Below are positions 21,896-32,800 of a DNA stretch of 64,000 bases, piece by piece. Made by a program: the position numbers and the translations under genes. The notes under the pieces are model-generated. The model saw nothing but the letters and a program-made list of their open reading frames with translations. It made no database searches and was not told the origin of the DNA. Position 1 is the first letter of the stretch. Each line of letters starts with the position of its first letter. The DNA is from Favolaschia claudopus (taxonomy: Eukaryota; Basidiomycota; Agaricomycetes; Agaricales; Mycenaceae), in contig JAWWNJ010000026.1 in NCBI GenBank assembly GCA_037176885.1, positions 1,240,001 to 1,304,000 of the forward strand, in the 5' to 3' direction.

Positions 21896-22557
21896 TCAGT
21901 TTCGCATCATCGACGGTGATGCATCAATCTCTGATGGAGCAGAGTTGAAGGAAACAGTATTCATCGAAACAAAGTTTCGGGGAGAAACAGTTTCATTCAT
22001 GACAGTTTCATTTATGACAGTTTCAACAGGTTTAACAGGTTTAACAGGTTTAACAGGGTTAACAGGTTTAACAGTATGAAGAGGACGCGATGCGCCGCTC
22101 GAGTCTGTAGTGTAAAGGTCAGTAAAATTATCTGTAATTGGAAGGGGAGACATACCAGTCGTTGAACTATGTTGGCCCGTGGTGACAGCTACCGATCTAC
22201 GTAAGAAGATGGGCGTGGTCAGAGATAAACAATGCTCGTACAAGTAGTAGACGGCAGAAATGTCGCCCACGGATCGAAAGCGGCGGGGACATTGTCACCG
22301 AGACTGAGAAGTAGCTCCCTCAGATGTGCTTTCCAGTCGATAGCAAGCACAATGTCGAAAGCAAGATGTTGGGAAATGTCGCAAGCCAGAATGACAGTCA
22401 AAGAGTCCCGTCCAGCAGTTTGCAGCGTCAAAGCAAACGGCGACCGAGCAGCTTTACCGACGAGGTGAGTATTCACAAAAGCAGCCGAGATTTGAGTAGT
22501 CGGTCCAGCAGACCGACCGACGCGAGAGGCAAGAGTTCCGTTGATGAGGAGAGACAT
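21896..22557 (-). CDS. Probable upstream exons of the Helitron protein or a separate gene
   Basis: The segment 22557-22245 encodes a clean sequence beginning MSLLINGTLASRVG, including FDIVLAIDWKAHLRELL and AAFDPWATFL. A possible 45-nt intron (GTACGA...ACGTAG) leads to SVAVTTGQHSSTTG and then a repeat-rich tail (VKPVKPVKP). I have the impression of such N-terminal segments in basidiomycete Helitron-linked proteins but cannot name a domain. The join to the ATG at 21847 is not resolved. It may be the first exons of the Helitron protein or an independent short gene. Confidence 0.4.
22026..22074. repeat. 9-bp minisatellite (GGTTTAACA)n
   Basis: About five and a half copies of GGTTTAACA, one copy degenerate (GGGTTAACA). 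On the minus strand it encodes Val-Lys-Pro repeats. Confidence 0.85.
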
Positions 22558-24043
22558 CGTTGTTTGGGGAGGAAAGAAGAAAGCGCGCCGGATCTTGCAG
22601 TGGTTCTTTTATGTCCCCGCCCAGTAACTTGGGCGGAAAAAGCCGAATGACGCAATGTGACGCAAGGTGGGATATCGATTTGAAATTCAATTCAGTCCGA
22701 TACGGTCTTGTGTCCAAGGGGGGTTTGGTCTGGACTGTAGAAGTACTGTAGACCGGGGCGAGATCCATGACCTCCATTTTACAGCTCTCAGCCTTTACTG
22801 CATTAAGTAGTATTGGTTTGAACAAAGTTTGAATGCTTTTGAATGCTACCGAGGCGTGGGATGATTGTGGCTGTGTTTTGCATCACAACGTCGGAGGGCA
22901 CCCCAAGACCCACTTCTTTCAGATAGTGGGAATATAGATTATATGGAAGGTGGCCTCAGGATCTGGAGACTTACTATGGCAAGCAATCAAGAAGTAAAAT
23001 TCAAATAACTCCTGAATTTATAGATCAGGTACCGATACGGAGCTGGTGGAAGGCTCGGTACGTCGATAAAGAAGATTTAAACCGTTATATTGCCTCAAAG
23101 GACATCTCACAACGCCAATTTGACGCACTCAGTGCACATTTCGGGGCCGAATTTACGATGCCGAAAGTGATAATTGATCCGGAGCGACCTTGCAACATTG
23201 TCGAATGACGACTGCCAGTCTGCAAGCTACGTCTTTTGCTCCTGGCCATGAGGCCTTGTAGTCTGTTAGTTACCACGTCAAATAACCGGCGGCCTGCGTT
23301 ATTATGTCAGCATCACGGAAGCATGCACAAACAAATCGTTAGCGACACGCGACTTGACGCGTTTTCAATGCATTCCTCTCATTGTAGGCATTCTGACTGC
23401 GTCTAAAGTGTGTTTTAACGCTGACTAGAGTCTCCTCATGAGGTCGACTCGGCTCCAATGGGGCGAGATGGAATTTTCGACCGTTTTGGGCCATAACACA
23501 ACCGGGATGTCAGTACGATGAGTATTGGGCTGAAAATATTAAACAAAGGTAAGCAACAATTCTGTTTGACTATGTTACTGATGTTTAAGTGGATCCGGCG
23601 CCTTTTTGCGCCCTTTTGGCCCTAGGACGCGTCCTCGTCGCGTCCCAAATTGGTTCACGTAAGCTTCCCAAAACGGATAAGGCAGGCCTGTCAAATGTAA
23701 CCGAACTTCAATGCCCCCAACCTCTCCAAGGGGTTGGGGCAGTTGAAGTTCGGAAGCAGTAGTCTCGGCTAACAATGATTTCCCTTTTATGGATGGAAAC
23801 TGACATGATTGTTCTCACAAGCAATTCACAGTAAAATCCCATTTACAGTGACTTCCCCAACCCCGTAACGTGCGGGTGGGTAGGAGCCTGAATTCTCAGC
23901 TGGATTTTGCTACCGGTTGCTCGGAGCTAAACTAATTAGTAAGATGAATCGGGGTAAGTTCACTATTTACTTCCCCGATAAGCCGGCGGCAAAGTTGAAA
24001 GGTGCTCAAGCGCCGAAAACAATGCACTACTGTACCGACTAAT
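22558..24043. other. Region between Helitron coding pieces and the TIR element, no supported gene
   Basis: Short ORFs only (for example 23575-23775 minus), with no motif recognised. The Helitron 5' end should lie in the first few hundred bases. Confidence 0.5.
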
Positions 24044-24050
24044 AATAGGG
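24044..24050. repeat. 7-bp target-site duplication AATAGGG, left
   Basis: Lies immediately outside the left inverted repeat and is identical to 50590-50596 immediately outside the right one. Confidence 0.88.
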
Positions 24051-24160
24051 TACGGTAGGCGGGATGGTCGAGGTTGGTTTTGAAGTTTTGACATCCGAGT
24101 TCCGAAGAAGTCCGAAGTGTGCCGCGGCTAAGTACGTGATGAAACTGCCAAATCAGGCAG
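24051..24160 (+). repeat. Left terminal inverted repeat (110 bp)
   Basis: Reverse complement of 50480-50589 with a handful of mismatches and a small indel near its inner end. The outer 88 bases match without any difference that I could see. Confidence 0.92.
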
Positions 24161-24638
24161 ATGCCGACTCGGTCGGAATCTAGAAAATTCAAGCACCACT
24201 TTGCCATGGGCATTGTAGTGCCCGTATAGATAGTATGTAGCTCTTTCTTTGAGCCTATAGGACATCTTTTGTTATGTTGAATGGTGGGGGGAAAATTGTC
24301 GGCCGTTGAAGGGAGAAATAAGGTGCATCAATTAATCATTATCATCAATCTCGACCTCAATGCGGATCGTATGCGCTACAATGACGCAAATGGATTTCAA
24401 GCGAGCTAGCTCAAAATGCAGTTGCGTCATACATTGGAAGTATGCTCAGAATATTGTTGGAATATTGACACAATTTTGTTTCCTTGTTGCTGTGTTCCTT
24501 GACTGGGAGCCAGACTGCCGGATCAATCAATCAAGTCTGGTCAGTCAGGAGGTACTAGATGACGCTCTGCTGTTAACTTAAAGAACTTTTGAGTATTGAT
24601 GTCATACCATATAATTCGGTATTACAGGTAACATCTAA

Positions 24639-26203
24639 CTACAGTAGCAAAGGCAGCATGCGGCAAAATATTGTCCACCCATCAGTCAGCTTCAACTTCG
24701 GACTCCCAATCTGTTCATACACTTCTGCTGCCTGTGTATCAAACTCGTCTGACACCCAACGATAGCACTCCTCCCTCGACTTTGGGATATTCTGTCGAAG
24801 CTGATCAATGTATTCTTGCGGTGCCTGCTCACCGAATTTAACAAGTCCGAACCGTTCTGGAAAATCACAAATGTAATTTGGCGAGAACCCAGAAGGAAGG
24901 ACTTTGTCCTTCTGTAACCGAATACGGTGATTATTCCAGTAATCAACAAAATCATCCAGACAGAGCTGAATAATTTTCGGCCACAGCCAATTGAATAGAT
25001 TACTGTAAAATGTTCGTCAGAATTTGATAGTTGAAGAGTTGGGGAAGCATACACATGAACATCATAAGCTGCATTGAAATAATTGAGGGTTCGGCCCAGC
25101 AGTAAAATTTCCTTGATGTCAAGCCCAACATAATTTGTAAAAAGCTTCCAGGATGCTTCAATGGGAATGTTGTCGGTGCTCGGCAATGCCACAAAAGCAG
25201 GATGATCTTCCAAGGAGACATCGGGCATGCATTTTTGGCTAAAATAGCGAGTCAGAACCAGTAGAAAATAAATCAGCATAGCTCTTACCGCAAAGCAAGA
25301 TGCGCTGCATATAGCTCCCCCGTCTCAGACCCTCCATCAACTGTCGCCTGAACAAAAACTTTAAGAACGGTTAAAAACAAATCTAGAATATGCAGTAAGT
25401 GAACACATACGACCATTATCTCCAACCAAGTCAAGATAGTAATGACCGACAGTCGATGAGCATCGAGCATTAGGGACAGTCAAGAATTTGATCATTCTAC
25501 TGCTTGAATGGCAGCGAGAACCGTAGATATCTATACCAACTCGCCCCATGCGCAAGGCTTTGAAGTTCAATTTCTCGTGGCCGTCAAAATGAACTTCATA
25601 GTAGACTCCGGTGTCGGTAAGGTGTCCACGCTGCTTAGGGGTACGGTTACGGCCCGGATATCTAATCTCTGCTCCACCGGGATCCAAGTCGGCCATCAAA
25701 CGGCGAACTGTGTCGCTGCAAAATTATCAGCTTGAAGTACACTGGAGAAGGAACAACCGCCATACCGGGGAATTTTCACACCATGTTCGCGGGCTATCTG
25801 AGTCTGAACCGTTCCGGGACCCTTGCGAGAGGAAGCATTATCAGAAATGACTTCGCCGATGATTGTGGCTGAAATATGTTCCGGCGGTGGTTTCTTGACA
25901 GTGTCGACATTGAATTTGCGATTGAGGCCTTTCAAAGTAGTGAGACTAGTACATGCAAGTGAGCAAAGTGAATACTCGGCATGTCAAGAACTATATACAC
26001 ACCCAATCTTGTAGTTAAAATCCTTGACAAGATAATCCAGTCGCTGAGCAAGACTCAGACTGTTGCGAGAATATCTGTGGAGAGCTGCTTCCAGCACATC
26101 ATCCGGCGGTCCTAATATTTCAACGTTAAGTCGGATTTAAGAATTTGGGAATACCCTCACTTGTGCCGTTGTAGTGACCGTTATTGCCAGCTGTGTTGAC
26201 CAT
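24639..26203 (-). CDS. Integrase-core (DDE) transposase-like protein, 417 aa
   Basis: Seven exons: 26203-26161, 26111-26003, 25945-25766, 25715-25414, 25358-25289, 25238-25053, 25002-24639. All six introns are GT-AG, 49-57 nt, and phases agree throughout. The N-terminal half (LAQRLDYLVKDFNYKIG; GTVQTQIAREHGVKIPRDTV) looks like helix-turn-helix DNA binding. The catalytic core is of the fungal integrase-core type: EVHFDGHEKLN (Asp155), GHYYLDLV, TVDGGSETGE (Asp219) and IPIEASWK (Glu262), a DD43E spacing. The tail DFVDYWNNHRIRLQKDKVLPSGFSPN fits the family. The gene has no lesion. It sits next to the left inverted repeat and is divergent to the alpha-kinase gene, so it is the likely transposase of this element. 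The position of the 55-nt intron 25359-25413 is the least certain. Confidence 0.87.
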
Positions 26204-26892
26204 TTGACGGTGTTCACTGAAGATTGCGGTAGACTTACAAGCTATTTATATTATTGGGCTTGGATGAGTCGAGTCAAGACAGGTTGAACCGTGGGAAATT
26301 CGCTTACATGTATTCTTGCCGCCTGTATCGACACTTGTTCCGAAAATGACTCGAAAATGACTCGGATTGCAGAGCATTCACCGATCCACTGTGCTTTCCG
26401 TGTGTGCATGAAACTGGACTGACTCAGAAATTGTGCAAAATCAGCGAGTTGACTCGTCCAACCCACCTGAATATCCGTGTTTCCGGATATCCGTTTCCGA
26501 AGCGCAGTAGAAAATGAGTCAAGCTGGACTCTCATCTCCGGATTCTAATGTTGCTGATCAATCGTGTTACTTCTTTTGTTCTATCCGTACAAGTTCAACC
26601 GTGGGAGCTACCTGCGGTTATCCTTTTGACCCACCTTCGTGCCCGCTCCAAAATGACTCGAATTGCAGACTCGCAGATTTCGTGCTCACAAAAAATCAGA
26701 CTGACTCAGAATTTGTTTGAACCCATGACTCGAAATGTACCCACCTCAATATCCATCCGAAGCCCAGTTACAACGAGCAGCACGGTTCCGAGTTTTGATT
26801 TGTGAACTCTTTCACCTGTCACTGAGGCTGTACTTATTTATAAACACTGAAAGCACCACCCGAAATTCAGCCACCTACTTCTACTATCTACA
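26204..26892. promoter_or_regulatory. Shared divergent promoter with a cluster of TGACTC boxes
   Basis: This 689-bp spacer between two divergent ATGs holds about nine copies of TGACTC(A/G) on either strand, including one full TGAGTCA palindrome near 26515. TGACTCA is the classic bZIP (Gcn4/AP-1) site. Two diverged halves repeat the order TGACTCG-ATTGCAGA...GACTGACTCAGAA...CCCACCT-AATATCC (26346-26480 and 26652-26760). The motif TT(G/C)AACCGTGGGA occurs at about 26282 and 26593, and again at 49961. This would fit co-regulation of both genes. Confidence 0.55.
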
Positions 26893-29800
26893 ATGGCTCA
26901 AGATGTCGACCCAACTCTTTGCACTAATCTCAACTCTCCCGGTGAATGCTGTGGCGCCTCTTTTGATCACAAGGCAACACCTGGACTCTGTGCAGCATGC
27001 TATGTCGCTACTACGGACTCAGCGCGCGCCTTGGAGAGGAAGGTATTTTTTTTATCTTTAACTTTCCGAGAAATATAATGATCGTACTCTAGGATTGGCC
27101 CCAATGCGAGGGCTGCTCGGCCCAACTGAAGCTTCTCAAAGGGTCTCGTTGTGGTTCATGTATTAGAAAGTTTGCTCGCACCCTTCAAAAAGGATCACAC
27201 AAATCCAGCGGAGGTACTTTGTCTGCGCCGATTGGAAATGCAAAGGGTATGGCTCGGCAGATTACTGTATATCTCGTCCCTGCCACCTCCAATACTAGGA
27301 CTGATGCATCGCGTATGCTCGGAAACGCCACCCGGGCCTTTCCTGAGGATACCCCGATGGAAGGTGAGTTTAATGAGCACTATTCTGCGTTGGATTTGTG
27401 ATTCTTAACACCCCTGGTGCTAGTAATTAGCCTAATGTCTTGAACGTAGACACAGGTAACAGTTTCTATAACCACGACTGTAGCCAATTTTGTCTACATT
27501 CATGGTATCGAGTCTCTTACCCTTGTCTCTGGCCGTCAATTTTAGTCTAGTGGTTCAGGGCCACTTTCAATTGTTTTTTTATTCGGTCCTGTCAATGGTG
27601 GACTCCGTGATGATGCGTTGACCATCATGTTGACGATCAATTTCTGCTCAAAAACTCTTCCAGCTGAGTCCCAAAGTAGAGAAAATTGTCGTATAAAGTA
27701 GTAATCGTAGTAATCAAACGGAACATTTCCTATTCGGAAGAAAATAGCTGATCGGTCCCAGAATCGTCCGTCAACAATTGGCGGGCCACGGTAACCGCCG
27801 GAACATTCCACTTCTCGCGGAAGAACTCGGCTAATCTGTCGTGCCACGCTGCCTGTTTCAAAGCATATGCCTTCAACCCGCCCCGCGTCGCGAAAGTGAG
27901 ATCATCCCTCAGACTCACGTGAGCGCGCCACCACGCTGCTTGCCACGCAAGATACCGTAAAACCCGCCGCATCTCCTCTCGTAATAACATTACCTCCTCG
28001 CACCACCTCGTCTTCCTCGCGAGCGATCGTGACCACTCGACACGGACAGCTGTTTAAGATAGAAGATGGTAGTAGTAAGCAGCGGTATTCAAAAGGTTAA
28101 AGAGGTAGGCACTTACATTCATGCATCATTTCCTCATCTAACGCGCCCGGCGCGGTCCAAATCCAAGACATGACCCGTTTCGAAGTCCCCGGCGCGTTAC
28201 GTGGTGCGCGCGCGCCCCGCCCTGATCCCAACATCGCTAATTTCTTGCGCGCCGCCGAGTCGCTCTCTTCAGCATCCCCATCGAGTTGCACATCCTCAGG
28301 CTTTAGCTCCCGAAGGTGTGGATATGCGTCATTTCCCTTAAGCGCAATCAATGCTACGCGCCCTTGGCGGTAGCGACTGGCGTGGGATTCGACGCGATCA
28401 CCGACTTCCCCAATGAGGGTGCGCGCTCTTGTGCTAGGAACCTGGCCCGTAATATTGGCGTTGCGAAAGCTGATGAGATGCCGCTTGGCGTGAAGGCGCG
28501 CGCGCAGGGAGGCGAGGGAATTTTCGCATTGAGCGACCCTCAACTTCGTCTCCATCTCCGGTAATCCGGGGATACATCCGTGAAGCGGATCAGGCGGGTT
28601 TCGACGTCGCGCCATGTCGCTCGGCATAAAAAGTTTGACTGCTTCTGCGTTGGGGGGCGGGGCATCGGGATCCCTTGACGCTTCATACTCTTCCAATGCT
28701 GCCGCTGCCCCAGGCATGTAGATTCTCTGCAGACCGCGAAATTTGTTGATTTTTACGTGGAGGGCATGACGCCATTCTTGAATTTTGTTCTCACGATCAG
28801 CGGTGATCAGTGCCGTTGATCCTCTGAGTTGCGTGGTTATTCGCCGCCTTGCCAAATCATAAGCGAAAAGAAGGAGCATCGAAATAATTGCATACTGGGC
28901 ATCTTCGATCTGAATACCAGCCACCAAGAATGCTGTTGCACTTTGTCCGTGCAAAGGCGCCGTCCCAGATAGAGCCTGTTCATCTTTACGAACCTCTAAG
29001 CGGACTCGAACTTCGGTTGGGCAATCTATCATCAATTGTCAGTGATTTCCCGGTTCCGGGTCGAGTGACTCACCTCGCCGCGACAGAGTAAAGGGATTGG
29101 GCTTTGTGCCGTCTGCCTCCCATTCCTTGATCCGCGTGCGCCATTCCGTTCTGACTTCTTTTTCAACCGTCTTGCTCACATCCTTGAACGCAGCTACCTG
29201 GCGATCTCGTTCGGCGATTGCGATAACAAGTTTTCGCTGTAACGCGTCCCCTACATTCATTTGAGATCATTTCTCTGCAAGTAAACATCACCGACACACC
29301 TTGCCCGATATTCTTCAAGAAATTATGATTGTCGATTTTACCTTCCATCACATCGGCCCGCATGCCAATACCGGCGTCCTTTGTGGAGAAAGCTGCGGGG
29401 TTCAGAACACCCCAGGTCCGTTCCACGCCTTCCCCATCACTCCTGCCAACTCCGGGCCGGAAGCTGAGGCTGTTTTGATTTTGACAGTCCTCGTTGTGTG
29501 AAGAGGCGTGCCAGACAGGCAAGCCGTATTGAACATTGATGTCTTTCAAGGGCAGTCGCATTGAAGCAGGTAGCTTATCCATACGTTCCTCAATCTTCAA
29601 TTTCCATTGGCAGCCGATATCATAAGAGATTGTTAACCAGAGCAGGCTGAATCCCGCCAGTGCAGCCATCACGATATAATCCATATTAGCGTATCTGATA
29701 GATCACTGTTAGCATGGTAGAAAAGACAAGAGGTACTTCGACATACCTTTCCCCTTTTTGCAAATCCCCAATTCCATTCGGACGCATTGACTCGTGCCGT

Positions 29801-32800
29801 GCACACACACAACCACCCACTCCCGACACGCGTAAACCTGTTGTGTTTCGAGTGTCTTTTTGCAGCAAAGCCGCAAACGCAATACATGTGCTGATCTAAA
29901 TAATATATTTAGCATTTTTCGGAGCCGTTGAAACGCACTGACCTCATCTTCGCCGACATAATTTTTAAGATGTTCCCGATAGCTATTGGGCTCTACCCAA
30001 TATCCCCAACCTGGCCCAAGGGAAGGATCATCAATTTCATGGACGCGAATCCGATTGCGGAGGCGAAAATTCGCATCCACCGCAAGGATCAGCATGTATA
30101 GGAATCTTATCAGACAATCAGTTGCGTCAATCCCAATCAATACTCAGACTCACTGATATTTTGCGTCGACTTCACGCCAGCCATCGGGTAAGTTTCGACC
30201 GTCTTGCGGGCATGCCCAACACCTCACCGCACACTCTCCCAGCGCCGTACTCTCCACTCCACGTGGATCATGCCCTCGTCCCGCTCGTTTGAGTCGCATC
30301 AAGAAGGACCATTGACGCGATACGCGATTAAACTGTTTATAGCGGTCCTGTTTTGGCTTGAGCTTGGCGTTCGGAGAAACTCGGTTCAAGACCTACCGGT
30401 AACCAAGTCATATTGGAGCTTGCGGACGCATCCGTTGCGCGTTCTACCGAGGTTACAAAGTCTCGCACGTTGAAATTCCCCACAACATTATAAAGACGGT
30501 ATGTTTCGAGCGTTCGGAAAGTAGCGCAAGTGCCGGGGTCGGTAACAGTCGCGGGATACCACCCGTTGCGAAGTAGTTGTTCAATATTATCAGCGTCATC
30601 TGACTTAGCACACTTGCAATAGCGAATTTGAATTTGGTGAATTATCGGTTCCTCAATAACGACGAGTTTATGCTGAGCTGGATCGGGCAAGGGACAAGGG
30701 AACCCTCCGTGCCCGAGCTGATAAACGAGACCAAGCTGTGCGAGAGTGCGTGGAATCCAGTAATCACCGTTCCATTGCTTTGAATCTGAGTCAGCAGAAG
30801 TATAATTAAAGCACATAAGCGAGCCCCACTTACCTGGATGACGTGCAAAGGGGTCCGCTTGTGATTCTCTAAACAGCAATCAAGACATTGAAGAAACTGC
30901 CCGCATTCATAGCATTTGAAGAGGGAGACTTGAGCGGAGAATCTGGCGCTGCAGTGTGCGCAACACGGATCAGTTGTATCATCGCCAAGTCCCTCGTGCC
31001 GTAAGAGTTCGGTCAAAAACTCTCCCATGAGCGGACGCCAAAGAGACATTGGGTCTTTCTGTGGGTGTTCAGTCGTATATTGTACGGATAAATACTTGCA
31101 GAGAAAATACCGTGCTCTGATATTCTTTCCTCTTGCCTAGCATGGTTGCTTGAGGGATTGAGTTTTGAGCTTCGTTTTCATCGAAATTGTCATCGGGAAT
31201 AGGGATCCATTGAGCGAGTTGATCGTCAAGTTGGGTGGGTTCAAGGCGTCTCTTTTTGTGAGTTACATTCAAAAGTTCCTCTTCGCGGTGCTGGCCGTCG
31301 AATGAGAGATATATCCCTCGATCACCAGTCAATGTGAAGTTAGCGCCGTCATAGTCATCGTCGACATCCACTAGGTTTTGATTTCGTTCACGCAAAGCAC
31401 GGCGACGCATGTAGAGTAGAAAAAGGCGAGTGTCGGGAGAGATGGGACACAGCGAAGAAAAGGAAGCGGCTTTTCAAGCAATTTTCGAGACCGGATTTTC
31501 ACATCAATTTTCGCCGCATGCATTTAGACGAGCTCCATGCGTACGGTTACCAGAACCAGTGAGGTTAAATTGTAAATCCAGGGGCAAAGCCCATAAAACC
31601 GGGGCGACGCAGTCGCAACACAACATGGAAAGAGGAGATGAAAGAGATTGATATGGCTGTGCAAGCCGGCCAAAGCCGGGAGTGATGTCACACTGTGACA
31701 CTCTTTCTTCCCACCGCCTGGTGCGGTGAAAACAACAACTTTCTACTGTAAATATCTACGGGCTTGCTGGTACCAAGACGCGTGGCTCTTCAGGGAAGAT
31801 CAGACCGCTCCAATCGTAGGTAACTACGCTCTCATCCTTCCAATCGGGATAGTCACACGCCAGTCCCGCCTCCTCCCCGAAATGACGAAAAGGCGCGCGA
31901 AACATCGGTTTGACACAATTCGGGCAAGTCCAACGGCGTTCGAGCCACAGGCGAATGCATACATAGCAGTGACTATGTCCACAAAGGTATCTAGAGGTCT
32001 TTTGTTAACATTCATCGTTCAGAAAGTGTAAGGAATGAAGATACGCACGACACGGGGTGAGATTTCACCTGATGACATATTCCGCACTTGTGGTGGTCGT
32101 ATTTCGCAATCTGCTCGCTAGGTCCCTTTCCATCGACCCATACACCACCGTTTGTTCCGGACCTCCGGAGGACGTTTTGACAGATGCTGTTAGCTGACAT
32201 CTCCGAAACATTCCCTGGAGACCGAAACATCGATTCCCAGACAATCCGTCGGCGATGATGTCCTGGGGACATTCTGCGCTGAAGCTCTCCAGGACATTAG
32301 AGCCAGTTTGCTGACGGCGCTTGCCATAAATAATATTTGAATTGCTTCTTAAATTCGATCAAAATACAAATAAAAAAATGGTATTGCAAGCAACAAAAGT
32401 ATACATTGAGTGGCTACACAAATGATTCTAGGAGGGAGAGGAGAAGAGGAGGGAGAGGAAGTAAATGATAATTTTCCGGAAGATGGAGAGAAAGAGAGGT
32501 GGGGAGAGGGCCGAAGCGTGTTGATGAGAGAGGCTTGGGGAGGACGACGGCAAGGACTTTGATGAAGGTTTGCATGGGTTACACTCTTGAGAAGTTTTCA
32601 GCTTGCGGCCTTGGACTCTTGCGACCGTTGTCTTGCAGTCTCAGCCTTGCACAGTGAGGTTCTTGGATCTTGCGGACTTGCGACTCTTGCCTGAGGTGGA
32701 GAGATCTTCGTGCCACAACGGACTTGAAGAGGCTTGAAGATTGAAGCTTGAAGGGATGTTGAGGAGAGATGACAGTGTCAGAGGCTTCGAGCTTCCTTCT

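Larger units (their letters stand above)
3984..22557 (-). mobile_element. Helitron (rolling-circle transposon), broken by two nested LTR elements
   Basis: Coding pieces on the minus strand read, in 5' to 3' order: a DUF6570-type N-terminal region (21847-20400, continuing 14414-14082), the Rep HUH nuclease (14023-11860) and the PIF1-like helicase (7088-3984). This is the RepHel order of Helitrons. The pieces are separated by a Copia element (7089-11859) and a second LTR element (14415-20399). Deleting each insert with one copy of its target duplication rejoins the protein frame. A simple repeat at 14027-14081 with stops in it breaks the link between the DUF6570 half and the Rep half. Coordinates given are those of the coding pieces; the true termini (5' TC, 3' hairpin plus CTRR) were not identified. 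Confidence 0.9.

Noticed and set aside
24692..25279. 195-codon ORF read straight through as a membrane protein
   Set aside because: It spans an intron of the integrase-core gene and is out of frame downstream of it; the hydrophobic stretch is an artefact.
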